A DNA stretch of 64,000 nt from Sarcophilus harrisii (GCF_902635505.1 NC_045432.1:72113823-72177822), one strand, 5' to 3'; positions 1 to 30,117 are shown, numbered from the stretch's first letter. Made by a program: numbers and translations. The notes: generated by a model not told the origin, from the sequence alone.

Positions 1-716
1 GATGGCATCCCAGATGGAAGGTGGTGCTCTAGCTGACGTGTGACCAGGATGACTCACGGTGGGACCACCGTGTCCTGAATTCTAGAAGCCTGGCCATCTC
101 CTCGCGGACCCTGACGAGAACATGCTGTCGAAAACTTGGTACCGAATCAAGTAAGATGGAGAAGGAAGAAAAGTCAGGAGGGAGCCTTATCGTGACCACT
201 CCACAGTATGTGGGGGAAAAAACCTCAAGAAAGGGCTCCGAAGGAAAGGCAGAAGTGGGGGGGGGGAAGGTGGTCAGGGAGAGAAGAGCAGAGAAGGCAG
301 GACTCTGTTTCCGCCTTCCTTTGTTTGGGGGTACATAGCATTTCTTTCCACTGGTATTTTGAGTTCGTAGTGAAAAAAAATTATTTCAATGTGCCTAAGT
401 TTGGTTCCTTTCCAATCTAATACCCCCCCTCTCCCATCCTCCAAGCCAAGAGTTCTCATTATAACCTTTGGTCTTTGCCATTCTGGGCGGAATTCACTAC
501 GTGCATGTTCTGTGCATGCACGGCGGGACCTACGTAACAGGCTGCTGCAGCAGAGGCCCCCCTATGATACTTCAGCCTCTGGGAGGACAGATTTGAGTCA
601 TACAAATCCAGCTTCTCCTCTGGCATCTGGGATCCAGCTCAGCTGCAGCTCACTCCACCTCGCCAGTGGTCTTCCAGTCCTCTCAGAGCTCAGGCAAGAG
701 AGCTTTGCTCTGAGAG
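1..716. other. TNMD upstream region and 5' UTR
   Basis: No separate gene is seen. The region is not a CpG island, which fits a tissue-restricted promoter. I see no clear TATA box and cannot place the transcription start. The 5' UTR probably lies in the last 100-250 bp. A G-run (about 257-266) and a C-run (about 423-429) are the only simple tracts. Confidence 0.5.
624..645 (+). promoter_or_regulatory. Two E-boxes just upstream of the TNMD start codon
   Basis: CATCTG at 624-629 and CAGCTG at 640-645 lie within 95 bp of the ATG. Scleraxis, a bHLH factor, is known to drive Tnmd through E-boxes. That these copies are used is inference, and they may lie within the 5' UTR. Confidence 0.3.
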
Positions 717-18124
<17,408 letters not shown>

Positions 18125-18530
18125 TGCCAAACTTCGGCACCACGCAAGTAAGCCAATCCACAATATCCATGTGTAAGCCGGCGGATATGTGTCTGTGGAA
18201 CGCTTGGCTACTTGCTCTCTATGGTTATCATCTAGTTACCTTCTTCTTACTCTCATATAAATGCATGCATCACCAATGGCCTGATTCTTGCCAAACACTC
18301 TTTATGCATCGGGGCAGAAAATCCTCCTTGACCACCTTCTCACCCCCAAATGGGGCATCCGTGTCTTAACACGGACAAGTTCAGCAGGACATCTACAAGA
18401 TAGGGTGGAGCCTACGACCAGCTGGGGAAAGGAGGGAAGGCAGGCAGGATTCTCAAATATTGCCTTTTATGATGCTGTATAGAGAATGTGGAAATGAAAG
18501 GCTGATAATAAAATATCACTGTAGCTGACT
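18125..18530 (+). other. TNMD: TNMD 3' UTR (probable)
   Basis: About 400 bp of unique sequence between the TNMD stop and the first poly(A) signal. The cleavage point is inferred to be 15-25 bp past the signal. Confidence 0.65.
18507..18512 (+). terminator. AATAAA poly(A) signal for TNMD
   Basis: The first AATAAA after the TNMD stop, followed by a TTCTTCTTCTTTG U-rich stretch. A second AATAAA lies at 18601-18606 and could be an alternative. Confidence 0.65.
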
Positions 18531-19420
18531 CATAAAAACTTTTCTTCTTCTTTGTATTCCATTATCTGAAAGACAGACCCTAGACTTACCTGAGCCATCT
18601 AATAAAGCCCAGGACCGCCAGTGAGAGGCTCAATAACTTTCCACTAACAGATTACCACTGCTCAGACTCAGCCAAAGAGAAAGCGAGACCGGCAGATAGA
18701 GGGGAAGTGTGGGCCCCTTCCTGTAAGCGTGCGTTTTCCTGCTCTTGGCCAGATTTTGTCCCCTCTTAACCTTCAGGTCTGACCTTTGCTTAGATGAGCA
18801 GCTACTTAGGGACTCTTCTGAGGCTGTTGTCGGGGAACTGGGATTCACCGGTATCATTTGGTCTCAATGTGGGGACTTGTATAAGTTCTGAAGGGGAGTA
18901 GGGAAAGAGAGTGTCTTCCCCGAATTTCATAGGACTAGCATTCTTCTTTCTCTTCCGAAAGGGAGCCAAGTTTCTGCTCAACTGATACCGTGGCCAAGAA
19001 GGCCATGAACAGTTTGCCTCTGTGGCCTCTTCTGGTTCCAGTAATTAGGGGGTACCCATCTGAAGAACCCCTTGATTTCCATTTGGAGCAGGTCCCCTCT
19101 GCTCCACCACCTCAGAGTTCTTGTGCCATGAAAATAAGTGGCAATTTCCATCTACAAAGCATTTATAAATACTAAATAGCTCCAGAGATGCCTGGCGTCT
19201 CCTCTTTTTCATAAATGAAAATGAAGAAGCAAAGATAAGAGGATTTACGAAAACCTGAATTAAAATCAACCAGCCGGTTCCTGTTTCTTGAGCACTGGGG
19301 GATAAAATAAGTGCAAAGATGCGCGCCCCCTCATTCATCCATCCATTCAGGCAGGCAAGCGTATGTTTCTAAAGCCCGTCCTCTGGGTGGGGAGCTCTAC
19401 TGGGGGCTTTTGTTATTGTG

Positions 19421-19661
19421 GAGTGGTTTCAGTTGCATCTAAGTCTTTGTGACCCCATCCGGGAGCTTCTTGGCAAAGATATTGGAGTGGCTGGCCATTT
19501 TCTTCTCCGGCTCATTTTACAGATGAAGAAAATGGGGCAAATAGGGTGACACGACTTGCCTAGGGTAAGCTAAGTAAGTGTCTGAGGGCGAGTTTGAATT
19601 CAAGATGAGTCTTCCCAATTCCAAGCACAGTTCTCTATCCACAGAACCACCTAACTGCCTC
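19421..19661 (-). repeat. Composite marsupial SINE (CORE part plus RTE-like block)
   Basis: Read on +, it has the block TCTTTGTGACCCCATCC, then GGCAAAGATATTGGAGTGGC, CATTTTACAGATGAAGAAA and the SINE head complement ending CCACCTAACTGCC. This layout recurs at 53052-53258 and 59785-59977 in the window. Confidence 0.8.
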
Positions 19662-21026
19662 TACTAGGGGCTGGGAATATTGAAATAAATATTCTCTGCC
19701 CTCAGGGAACTTACATTTAATGGGGAAACCCCAAGAATGGTAGGAGTAAATCCAAAAAAGGTGGGGCCAGAGAGATGTCAAGAAAGGCCTCCAATAAACA
19801 GTGGGAAGAGAAGGGAGCTTTGGAGGAAGTTAGGGGCAGGGATCTCAGTAGCCAAGTGAAGAATAAGACACAAGCACACACGTGGATAAATCTCTAAGGC
19901 TCAGCTGTGCTCCATGTAGAGATACACACCAACACGCACATCCACCTGCACACACACTTAGATATGCACACACATGGATATTTACACATGTGTGTGCATA
20001 CCTAAACATACAGGAATGGTGAGAAAGGTCACAAATGTCCAGCTGTCATTTGAGGGAGATTTTCTGCCCTCATGTTTCCCATTAACAGCCCTCTTGGCTC
20101 CAATGAAACATTCCTGATTAATTTCTAAAGCGGCTTTTACGTGGGAAGATGGTGAATCCCTTCAGTTCCTCTGAACTCAGAGGAAACAACAAGTGCTCGT
20201 CCATCAACCCCCGATGCCTCTTGAAAAAAGAATCATGATTCTGACATGGCAAAATCCTAATGAAACCTTTAAGGACAGACACATCGTTGACTCACCTATG
20301 AAGAGATCTAGGCTAAGGGAAGAAAGTGGAAGGATGGCGTCTCGCACCATCTTTCTGCCCCCGGAAGGAAGTAGAGGGTCTTGTCCCTCTGGCTTTTCCT
20401 ATATTGAGCCCCTAGAAGATATCTGTACCTGGATGTCCCCAGAAGCCAATTGGACCCAACCACATGGACGACAAACCGATACCCTTATTTTCCTTATGTC
20501 ATCCTTCCCCAAGTTGGCTTCTCCATCACAATAGAATTTCTGAATTCAAGAGAGTTCAAAGTACCTGTAGCCCATCCCGGTCCTGCATTCTAAACTACTG
20601 CCAAATCCCACCACTTTTACCATCACAAAAAAAAAAAAAAAACTGAATTCATCATTAATTAATTGAATATTCATTAAGTGTCTACTACATTAGAAGCCCT
20701 GGGAAGATACAAAGCTTTAACTATCCACTTCCCACCTTCTGATCTACCAAGATGAAAAGATACAATATATATATAAAATCAATCTGTAATTTTAAAGTAT
20801 ATACTCTATATGCCAGGCCCTACACAGACAAAAATTAAATAACTCCTATCTTCCAAGGTACCCTCCATATACTTGTATAGAGGAAGACAGCCTGTACATG
20901 GTTAAGGGTATATTTTTAAACCATGGCCAATTGTGGAGGGGGAGGTGAATAGCAGCTGTTGAGCGATTGATTAGAAAAAAGCCTCAGGTAGATGCGGTGC
21001 TTGAACTTAGTTTTAGAGAAAATATT

Positions 21027-21182
21027 CTTCTTCTTCTTCTTTTTTTTCTGGGGCAATTGGGGTTAAGTGACTTGCCCAAGGTCACACAGCTAAGAAGTGT
21101 TAAATGTCTGAGATCAAATTTGAACTCAGGTCCTCCTAACTTCAGGGCTGGTGCTCTAACCGCTGCATCATCTAGCTGCCCC
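21027..21182 (-). repeat. MAR1/WSINE-type tRNA-derived SINE
   Basis: Poly-T tail on the left, then GGGGTTAAGTGACTTGCCCA, AGGTCACACAGCTAAG, AACTCAGGTCCTCCTAAC and the complete head complement CATCTAGCTGCCCC on the right. Minus orientation and near full length. Confidence 0.85.
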
Positions 21183-22074
21183 ACATTGGTAACAATTTGA
21201 ATAACAAGAGCAGGATTGTTGTGGAAGTAGAACCTACAAGACGGCGACTGCTAAATATGCTAAGGGAAGGAGAGTCAGAGTTGAGACTGGAAAGGTGATG
21301 CCTTTGACAGAAACAGGGAAGGTAAGAAGAGGAGTGGATTTGGAGGGAGGTCGATCAATTCCATTTGGGTCACGTATTCGAGATGTATGTGGAACATCTT
21401 CAACTGATACAAAAGGCAGTTGGTGACACTTAACCAGCACTTAGAAGAAAGTTATCTACATTGAGACTAGGCAATTAATGGCACCTGATGAGGTCACTGA
21501 GAAGGTGAGTAGGGAGAAGAAGGCCTAGGATCTCTTGGGGCACACCCACATTTAGAGGGCAAAATATGAAGATCTAGCAAAGAAACCTGAGAAGGTGTGG
21601 TCAGAATGGAAGGCAGAGAAAAGAGAGAGCAGTGCCATGAAGAGAAAGGGAAAAGCGTCTGTACTGCACCTACTACGTGCCAGCCACTACGCGATGGACA
21701 CTTTTTACAAATGTGCTCTCCCTGGATCATGAAACCCAGAGAGGAGAGTACCAAAGGACTCAGTGGTTGCCAAAGTTACAGAGAAGAAAAGAAGGAGGAC
21801 TACTGAGGAAAGGCCATTGGGTTTTGCAAATAAAAAAAGCTCAGTAGTATCTTTGGAGGAAGCAGGTTCCATTGAGCAATGAGATCGGAAGTCAAATTGC
21901 AGAGGGGTGAGAAGTGAGTGAACTGAAAGGAAGTGGGGGTACTGAGCCCAAAGAGATTAGAAAGGAGGTGATGAAAGGAGAGGAAGGGATCAAGAGTCAG
22001 GTACCAACAAGAAGTACCCAATAAAAACAGCTAACAGGCACGTGATGCCTAGGGAACAGGAAGAGATAGGTGAA

Positions 22075-22260
22075 CTGCCCCGGATGGATTTCAATCACTT
22101 GGCCCAAATGAACTACATCCTTGGGTCCTGCAGAAGCAGGAGATGAGCTGGTTGGGCCACTGTCAGAGATAGCTGGAAAATCATGGAAAATGGGAGAGGC
22201 TCCACAAGATCGGAGAAGGGTAAATGTTCCAGTTCTCAAAAAGGGAAGTGAATGGAGTAA
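22075..22260 (+). repeat. CR1/L3 LINE reverse-transcriptase remnant
   Basis: One + frame reads DGFQSLGPNELHPWVLQK, resembling the CR1-clade RT segment GPDELHPRVL. It is followed in other frames by fragments resembling SWR..GE.P.DWRKANV and FKKG. Stops and frameshifts make it an old remnant. CR1/L3 is an ancient amniote LINE family. Confidence 0.55.
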
Positions 22261-22540
22261 ATAAATGTACTCTTCCTGAGCATCACCAAGTTCCCTCAAA
22301 ATAACAAGAGCTCAAATTTATATTCCCCTTTAAAGTTTCCAAAGCACTTTGCATGTCTCACCCATTAAGCTTGGATGTTACTGTTATTCCAGGTGAAGAC
22401 ATTCACTTGCCACCTCCAGAGCCAACGCTTCCACCCCATCGGGTTGCCTCTTACCCCTACTGTGTTTCTACATAACATTAATCCCTGACTTAATTCAGGA
22501 TCCCTATCAGTGATCCATGTGTTCTTCACATTCACCCATC

Positions 22541-22565
22541 CTTCCTCCCTCCCTCCCTCCCTTTC
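22541..22565 (+). repeat. (CCTC)n simple repeat
   Basis: Short CCTCCCTC run. A comparable CTGC-type run lies at 23579-23606. Confidence 0.8.
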
Positions 22566-24639
22566 TCCTATTCACCCATCCTAACTCTGCAGGAACGACA
22601 TCATTTGAACCCACTTTGTTCAGGCTCTGAAAAGAGCAGAGGAGGAAAAGGAAGAAGAGATTACAGTTAAGAAAAGAGAGAATCCCAGACCTTTACCAGA
22701 ACCATCAGCACGAGACTGAGCTCCTACTTTGTTTGAACCTGGGATAAAAAATTTCAGTTTTACCCAAGAGCCATTTAAGCTGCTATCATATTTTCCAAGT
22801 CAATTTTTGAATATGTGAGTGGTTCTTCTGATCCCAGAAAGATCAAAAGCGTTGATGATTGCCTGTAGTCAGATTATCTCTTTCCATTATACAAATGCAA
22901 CCTTTTGCCATTTTTTCATCTCCATTTCCAATAACTCTGTTGGAGGAAGAGAAGGGGAAAACCAACAGTACATCTGCCATGGAATCACAAGAAATAGCCT
23001 GTTACCTCTCAACTCATTTGTGATATGCCCATGTCACTTCCAGGCCAGAAGCTCCAGGTTGGGCTGAACCATCTCTAGTTCCCACTGTGTGTTAGCCTGT
23101 TCGGTCCCTTCTGGATCCCCCCCTCCCCGATGCCTCTTTGGCATTACCAGGAGCAAAGGAAATCTATTTTTGAATCTTTATATATAAGGCACGGTGTCTG
23201 GCTATCTCCAAAACTGTCATTTTGGCTCCTCTAGTCTAATGCTGAAAGCTTATACAGATAAATATGGCTCGCTAATTGTTGGGGAAAATGGGAAGCTGTT
23301 TTATTTATACTCTGACCAATCATTTAATTTAGCCTTTTTTAAAAAAATAGAATCATCGTGGGGCTCACTTTTGCTGCCAATGGAGACATCCCCTAGCAAG
23401 CAAGGTAGGTCTGGAAGCACAAAAATCGGTTTCACGGTACCTTCCAAAGGCCAAGTCCTACGTCTATCAGGGAGATGGGGATTTAAAATCAGTTTGCCTG
23501 AAAGCTTCACTGATCACTTATTTATATTGCTTTTTGACTGTGGCACTCCCAGGAGCCCTCACAGAGAGCCAGCCTGGTGACTGCCTGCCCGCCTGCCTGC
23601 CTGCCCGGTCCATTCAGTCTCCCTGCACTGGGACCAGGCCTTCCATTCCATGTCTTCCTGTAGCTCACTTTACTCTTGAGGGTTCTTATCCTTGCTAAGA
23701 CAGCTTGGGAAGAAAGAGACAGACGGACCCAAGGGAAACCAACCCAAACCACAGTAAAACCCTAAACGGCAACAAGACAGTAACAGCCCTAGGTTGACAT
23801 CATGACTGTCAGACAGGGGAGGATATTAATATATTCAGTATATATTTATCCTTCCTTGCTGATGTTATCATTTCCCATTTGGCGCTTTCCACTGACAAGG
23901 TCTGCCTTGTTTCCAGAAGGGAAGGCTCGCGTGACACCATTTTCACTCATATCTACAGCTCCCGCAGGCAAGTTAACGACAAGGCACCTGCCACCGAGTG
24001 GGGTACACTCTCCAGAGACAGACCAGCTCTGGAAGAATGGAGAAAACCCAAGCAGCAAGGTGCCTCTAAAAAGGGAGTGGCAGAGGTCTGGCTGCTTGGC
24101 ATTGGGGTCAGCTGAAGATGATGATGAGAATTAAGATGGCACAGCTTTTTACAGGCATCGAAACCCTCCTCATTTGAGCCTTGAACCAAACCTGTGGAGG
24201 AAGACGGTGGCCACAAGAGCCCCATTAAAGCATCTGGGCAGGACTGCTCAAAATTTCATCTCACAACTCCAGTACCAGCACAGGGGCTGGCACAGAACAG
24301 GTGCTGAATGAAGAGAGCTCAGATTCTCTGGGGACCTCGGACAGCAGCTAGGCCGGCAGGGTCATACACGTGGAAATCTGCCTGTGGCCCATGCTGCCTG
24401 GGAGAGCTGAGGCAAGTCACTTCTGTCCCCAAGTCTCTGTGTTCTCCTCTGTTAAGAGAGCTTGCACCAGATAGTCAAGCTCAGATCCCAAGGTTCTGGC
24501 ATCCCGGTGCTGCATCTAATTAGTTATGCTAAACAATATGTTCCTGTCACTATGGTCTATTAAAGGTGCCCGACCGCCACCACTGCCCTGCCAATAACCA
24601 TATTCTCAGCTCTTCCCTTTCCCCTCAGATCTGACTGTT

Positions 24640-25150
24640 ACGAAGATGTTTGAGTTCCAGCCCCGTAACAGCTCTCAGCGAGATCCCCTTCTCTCCATTT
24701 ACATGGCTACCACCCTGGGTAGGGCTTTGTTATCCCTCACCTAAACTACTGAGTTATCCTCTTCATTTATCTTCCTTTACCTTCTCTAATCCCACACTGC
24801 TGCCAAAGCCGAGGTTTAACCATTGCACTCCCCTGCTCAGGAATCTTCAGTGGCTCCCCATGGTCCCTAAAAGAAAATACTGGCTCTTTAGCATGGCACT
24901 TAAAGCCCTTCCCAGTCTGATTCCAATTCACCTTCCAAGGCTGTTTTTATGTCACTAGACTTTAGATTGTCTCTGCCCAAGAGAGATTTCATATCTAGAA
25001 TGCACTTCTCTCTCCTCTCTACCTCCCAGAATCCTTAGTTTCCTACAAGGCTCACCTCCTTCCTAATCTCTGTCCCTGCATTCCCTCTCTGTGTACTTGT
25101 CACTTCCCCTCAGTGAAAAGCCAATTTTTCATTTTGCCCAAGACCCCTCA
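24640..25150 (+). repeat. L2-type LINE 3' fragment
   Basis: TGCACTCCCCTGCTCAGGAA, CAGTGGCTCCCCATGG, TGGCACTTAAAGCCCTTC and later CTCACCTCCTTCCTAATC follow the order of the L2 3' region in sense orientation. Diverged and without a coding frame. Confidence 0.65.
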
Positions 25151-26426
25151 AACACCTAGTCCTGGGCCCCTAACAAGGTGGGCACATTCTGCCCATGGGC
25201 TCGATGCTTGTCGGATGAGTTCCTCTGTCCCCAGACTACCCCTTGAGTAGGGTTTCCTTCTACCAGGAGATATCGATCCATATATTTCGATAACATCTAT
25301 TACACTAATATTGTCAAATCAAGAAGTATTTCAGCCCCTAAGGATCTGAGTCATCCCAAAGTGAAATGGGCTACCCCAGGAAGTGGTGGGGTCACTCTTA
25401 AAGGAAGTCTTTGAGCGGGGCCCCAATGACCACTCATCAAGCATGTTGTACTAGGGACTGTCACATTCTGGGCTGGATGGCCCCTGAGAGCTCTTTGAAC
25501 TCTGATTCTGTGACATCCCAAATAACCGAGCTCGTCCAACAGCTCTAGTGACTGTTGTTTTTTCTTTCTCTGGTAAAGAATGAAATGGCAACAAGCAATT
25601 TCCAACAATTTACAAAAACACGGACTATCCCCCTTCCTAGACCAAAAGCGGCAGTAAAAAAAACCCCACCATTTCTGGGTGTTGCCCCATTTCGATACCC
25701 TAACCTTGGAATAAAAACATCACGTGCGGCAGACAAGCTACAAAGACCAGAGGCCAAAAAAGAGGTAATTTCTATCTTACTATCATCTGGGGAAATCACC
25801 CTTTTCTTTCAAATAGCAAATAACACACATTCATTTTTCTAAATCTCCATTTTTGTAACAACAGTGGATACCATGAATCACCCCAATGAATATAGCTTTG
25901 GCGACATATAGGTTGTAACCAATTTAAAACCAAATCCCAAGAGCATAATCTTGACACTCCAAGAAACCAAGATGACGATTTAGACTATCAGAGGACAAAT
26001 AAGGAAGAAATCTATTAGTTCTCGACTTGTTCACAGTCTTCGGGCCAACACAAATTTATTCCCTCCAGCACGCTCATTGTGGGTACTCAATAAATATTAA
26101 ATAACATTCCCCAGTGTTTTTGGCTCAGGATTAAATTCAAGCATCTTAAGAATGAAGTCCACTGTGTGTTAGGCAACTACTGCACAGAAATCACACTTGT
26201 CCTGGAACCCTGGCCAACTTTTCATCCAAAATCTGATTTCCCAATATCAAGGCCCCACGGTGTCATTGCTTTCAATGACAGAGAAACAAGAGGAAGAGGC
26301 TCGAAGAACTCTGGATTTAGGATCTAAGGGCAGGGGCTGGAATTCTAGAATGCCGCATAAATCTTGTCAGCAAATTTCTCTGGTAAAGATCTCACGTCCA
26401 AAAATATAAAAAAAGAACTGAGATAA

Positions 26427-27191
26427 TTTTTTTAAATAATTATAACTTTTTATTGATAGAGTCCATGCCTGGGTAATTTTTTTACATTATTCCTTGCACT
26501 CAGTTCTGTTCCGACTTTTCCCCTCCCTCCCTCCACCTTTAGATGGCAAGCAGTCCTATACATGTTAAATATGTTGCAGTATATCCTAGGTACAATATCT
26601 GTGTGCAGAACCGAACATTTCTCTTATTGCACAGGAAGAATTGGATTCAGAGGGTAAAAATGACCCGGGAAGAAAAACAAGAATACAAACAGTTTGCATT
26701 CATTTCCCAGTGTTCTTTCTTTGGGTATAGCTGCTTCTATCCATCATTGATCAATTGAAACTGAGTTAGATCTTCTCTTTGTCAAAGAAATCCACTTCCA
26801 TCAGAATACATCCTCATACAGTATTGTTGTTGAGGTATATAATGATCACCTGGTTCTGCTCATTTTACTCAGCATCAGTTCATGTAAGTCTCTCCAGGCC
26901 TCTCTGTATTCCTCCTGCTGGTCATTTCTTACAGAACAATAATATTCCATAACATTCATATACCACAATTTACTCAACCATTCTTCAATTGATGGGCATC
27001 CACTCAATTTCCAGTTTCTGGCCACTACAAAAAGGGCTGCCACAAACATTCTTGCACATACAGGTCCCTTTCCCACTTTTATAATCTCTTTGGGGTATAA
27101 GCCCAGTAGTAGCACTGCTGGACCAAAGGGTATGCACAGTTTGATAACTTTTTGGGCATAATTCCAGATTGCTCTCCAGAATGCTTGGATT
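26427..27191 (-). mobile_element. 5'-truncated L1 inserted into an older L1
   Basis: The minus strand encodes the end of L1 ORF2 (FWRAIWNYAQ, PAVLLLGLYPKE, FVAALFVVARNWKL, MEYYCSVRND), followed by the 3' UTR and A-rich tail on the low-coordinate side. It is bounded by 11-bp target duplications, AACTGAGATAA at 26416-26426 and 27192-27202. The host L1 consensus is continuous across the site. It is younger than its host element. Confidence 0.85.
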
Positions 27192-27749
27192 AACTGAGAT
27201 AAATTTACAATAAGGGCCACTCCTTGGTTGGTCAAAGGATATGTGAACAGGAAGTTGTCAAAGTTGGAAATCCAAGTCATTGTTAGCCATATTAAAAAAT
27301 GTTGCAAATCACTGATAACTAGGGAAATGCAAATTAAGGCAACTCCAAGCTTCTGCTTCACCCCTGGCAGATTTGAAAATGTCAAATGTTGGAGGGACTG
27401 CAAGAATCCAGCACACTGAGACTGGGGAATGACCCTCTGGCCCCAAAGCCACCGATTTTAGCCTTTGACCCTACAATACCACTAATAAGTCTATGTCTCA
27501 AAAAGAACGAAAAGAGGTGAAAAGGACCTAGATATACATAAATGTTTATGGAAGTTTTTTTATAGCAGTCAAATGCTGGAAATCAAGAGGACACCCACCT
27601 GTTAGAGAATGGCTGAACAAATTACAAGATCGAAATGTAACGGAAGAGTATTGGGCTATAAGAAATGATTTAAAGGGCGGCTTCTGAGAAATCCAGGAAG
27701 ACTTGTATGAACTGATGGAGACTAACAGAAGCAGAACTAGGAGAACAAT

Positions 27750-27863
27750 ATTTTTTTTTTTTGCTGAGGCAATGGGGGTTAAGTGATTTGCTCAGGGTCA
27801 CACAACTAGGAAGTGTTAAGTGTCAGAGATGAGATTTGAACTCGGGTCCTCCTGACTTCAGGG
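27750..27863 (-). mobile_element. 5'-truncated MAR1-type SINE nested in L1
   Basis: Poly-T on the left, then GGGGTTAAGTGATTTGCTCA, GGTCACACAACTAGG and CGGGTCCTCCTGACTTCAGG. It is flanked by perfect 13-bp target duplications CTAGGAGAACAAT (27737-27749 and 27864-27876), and the host L1 resumes immediately after. Confidence 0.9.
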
Positions 27864-28062
27864 CTAGGAGAACAATTTATACAATAACACCAACACCAAA
27901 AGACTTCAGAATTTTGGTGAACTGAATAACCAGTGAGGATTCCAGGGGTCCAGTGATGAAACCCGCTGGCCATCTTCTGACAGGGAGATGACAGACTCAA
28001 GACACAGAAATAGATATATCTTCTCAGACAGGGCTAGTGTGGGAATTTATTTCACTTGAACG

Positions 28063-28176
28063 GCTGGAACTCTATTCACAGCTCCCCCAACATTGCAGTA
28101 GTGTGACTTCTTTCTCGCGGTCCTGCCAGCATCTGACATTTGCTAATCTGTCGGGTGTGAGGTAGAACCTCACAAA
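28063..28176 (-). repeat. Short inverted L1 ORF2 scrap
   Basis: The minus strand reads RLANVRCWQDREKEVTLLQC, an L1 ORF2 C-terminal motif. It lies inside the 3' UTR of the plus-strand old L1, with no tail of its own. It may have arisen by rearrangement rather than clean insertion. Confidence 0.55.
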
Positions 28177-28694
28177 TGCCAATCTGTTACAAAAGGTTTT
28201 TTTCTTTTTTTCAGTAAGAGACAGCGGGTCTGGGAGTAGGGAAGCCAAAAGAAAGAAAAGAGGGTCACTGAAGGAATTTTTAAATGCAAACGGAAGCTTG
28301 GAAAGAATCACCCACAAGTCAGCTTTGAAAGTGACAGGCTGTCAAGTAAGCTGTACAAAATAGAGACTCACAGTTTCATCTAGGGTTTTTTTTGTTATAC
28401 TTTATATGGAAATGTCCATTTTATTTTGTGTTTAACTTAAAAATAAAACAATCGAGAACAAATGAAATAAAGCGTCGGCTTCTGACCTGGTCTGGCAGAA
28501 ACAGTCATTTGCTCTCCGATTTGAGAAGTCTGTAAAAGATGAGGATTTTAGGGCCCTGCTATTACTGTCTCCTTTAAGCCAGCACTTGCTGAAAACACAA
28601 TGACCCTCCTCTTCTTGTTCTAGCAAGGGCATACAAGAGGAGCTATGGTAAGAGGGAGCAGTGGCAAAGAGATGAAAAAGGACCAGCTCAGGAG

Positions 28695-28850
28695 TCTGAC
28701 AAATCCCGTCTCTGATGCTCACTACCTATGTGACCCTTGGCAAGTCACTTCTCTGAGCCTCAGTTTCCTCATTTTGCAAAAGAGAGAGGATTGAGTGAGA
28801 GGATTTCCAAGGCTCCTCCTTCCCGCTCTAAGCCTACAATCTTTGAAGAC
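28695..28850 (+). repeat. MIR-like SINE
   Basis: ACTACCTATGTGACCCTTGG, CAAGTCACTTCTCTGAGCC, TCAGTTTCCTCATTTTGC and AAGCCTACAATCTTTGA are in CORE-SINE order, sense orientation. Confidence 0.75.
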
Positions 28851-29694
28851 TGTCAGTCAGGAGATTCAAACCCAGACCTTCAGATTGTAAATCCATATTC
28901 TTGTCTCACTGCAGCAGCCTTCCTTCCTCACAGAACAGATCGCACTCAAAAACATTTTATCGGCGCAGAGATGCCCTCCTAAAAACGGCTTTGTATTCAC
29001 TTCCCAGCCAGCCACGAGAAGCCCCTCTGGAGCTACCGACAATTAAAACCAGCATCGGCCACCCCCGTGTTGTCCAGATGTCCCGTCTCTCATCACACAC
29101 GGCACCTTATTCACATCGTCCATCCACTCCCAAGTGGCTCCCTCATTTTCTCCCTACACTTTCTCTCCATTTCATGCTCAGCTCCCAAGCCCCCCATTGC
29201 AATGCCCAGGATCTGAAGCAGCTGTTTTACCTTCAGATTATAGGCACATCTGGGAGAACCCTTTTTTTTTTTTTAATATCAAGGTTTCATTCTGTGTCGT
29301 CTTTGAAAAATGAACTATCCTACCCATGGCTTCCACCCCCCACCCCCGATCCGAGTGGCCCCTGTCTTTTATGATCAAGGCCTCAGACACAACAGCCTGA
29401 CAGTGTCTGGTGCTACAAGATCTGGAAATCATAGGCTGCCTGCGCTCCCTGCTGGGAAGATGGAGAACAGCAGCCACTTCCCCAAAGGGGGACTTCAAGG
29501 CCGAAGCTCAGAGGGTATCCAGATTGGGAAGGGGGGCCAGGGAGCGATCGAGGAACCTCTAGATACAGAAACCCCCCCAGCATTCTTACCACCTAGACCA
29601 CAAATGAGAATAAAGAATCATTTCTCATACTGAGCACAACCAAGTGAAATTTGAAGAGCTGCCATCCCAAAACTCATGAAGGATTCATTGGAGT

Positions 29695-30090
29695 AATAAT
29701 AACAATAATAATAAGTTATCGAGCACTTAAAGGCTTGCAAACTTTCTGCATATTAATTTGATTTGATTCTCAAGACAGTCTCATGGCAAAGGTGATTTTA
29801 TTATAGCCATTTAAAGATGCTGCTGCTGCTGCTAGCTAGCATTTAGATAGTACCTACTATGTGTCAGGCGGGCATTGTGCTCAAAGCTTTACAAATATTA
29901 TCACATTTGAGATTTACAAAAACATGGGGAGGAGATGTTATCTCTACTTTATAGTTAAGGAAACTGAGACATTCATAGACAAAGCGACTTGTCCAGGGTC
30001 ACACACCTAATAAGTACCTGAGCATAATTTGAATCTGAGGCCTCCTGCCTCTCAGGTCCAACTCAAAGCCTCAATAATCTGGCATCATCC
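29695..30090 (-). repeat. Two tandem Ther/MIR SINE fragments
   Basis: An (AAT)n run at 29694-29712 and the tail fragment GAGCACTTAAAGGCTTGCAA precede a second, fuller copy from about 29840. The second copy has TAGCATTTAGATAGTACCTA, TACAAATATTATCACATTTG, GGAAACTGAGAC and CAGGGTCACACACC. (TGC)n at 29819-29835 separates them. Minus orientation. Confidence 0.7.
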
Positions 30091-30117
30091 TTAATTATTA
30101 ACCAATGCCTTAGAATA

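Larger units (their letters stand above)
26380..28455 (+). repeat. Old L1 3' portion, split by three later elements
   Basis: Begins with L1 ORF2 sequence (AAAAATATAAAAAAAGAACTG) and resumes at about 27203 with GGTCAAAGGATATGTGAACA. It runs through ORF2 C-terminal remnants and the 3' UTR to the tail near 28440 (TATGGAAATGTCCATTTTAT). It is interrupted by a minus-strand L1 (26427-27191), a SINE (27750-27863) and a minus-strand L1 scrap (about 28063-28176). ORF2 is broken by many stops. Confidence 0.75.

Noticed and set aside
25545-25842. 84-codon minus-strand and 95-codon + strand frames, considered as a processed pseudogene
   Set aside because: I recognise no parent gene. There is no poly(A) tail or target duplication.
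26846-27403. A 185-codon minus-strand open frame
   Set aside because: A chimera of antisense old L1 and the ORF2 end of the inserted minus-strand L1. The target duplication lies in the middle of it.
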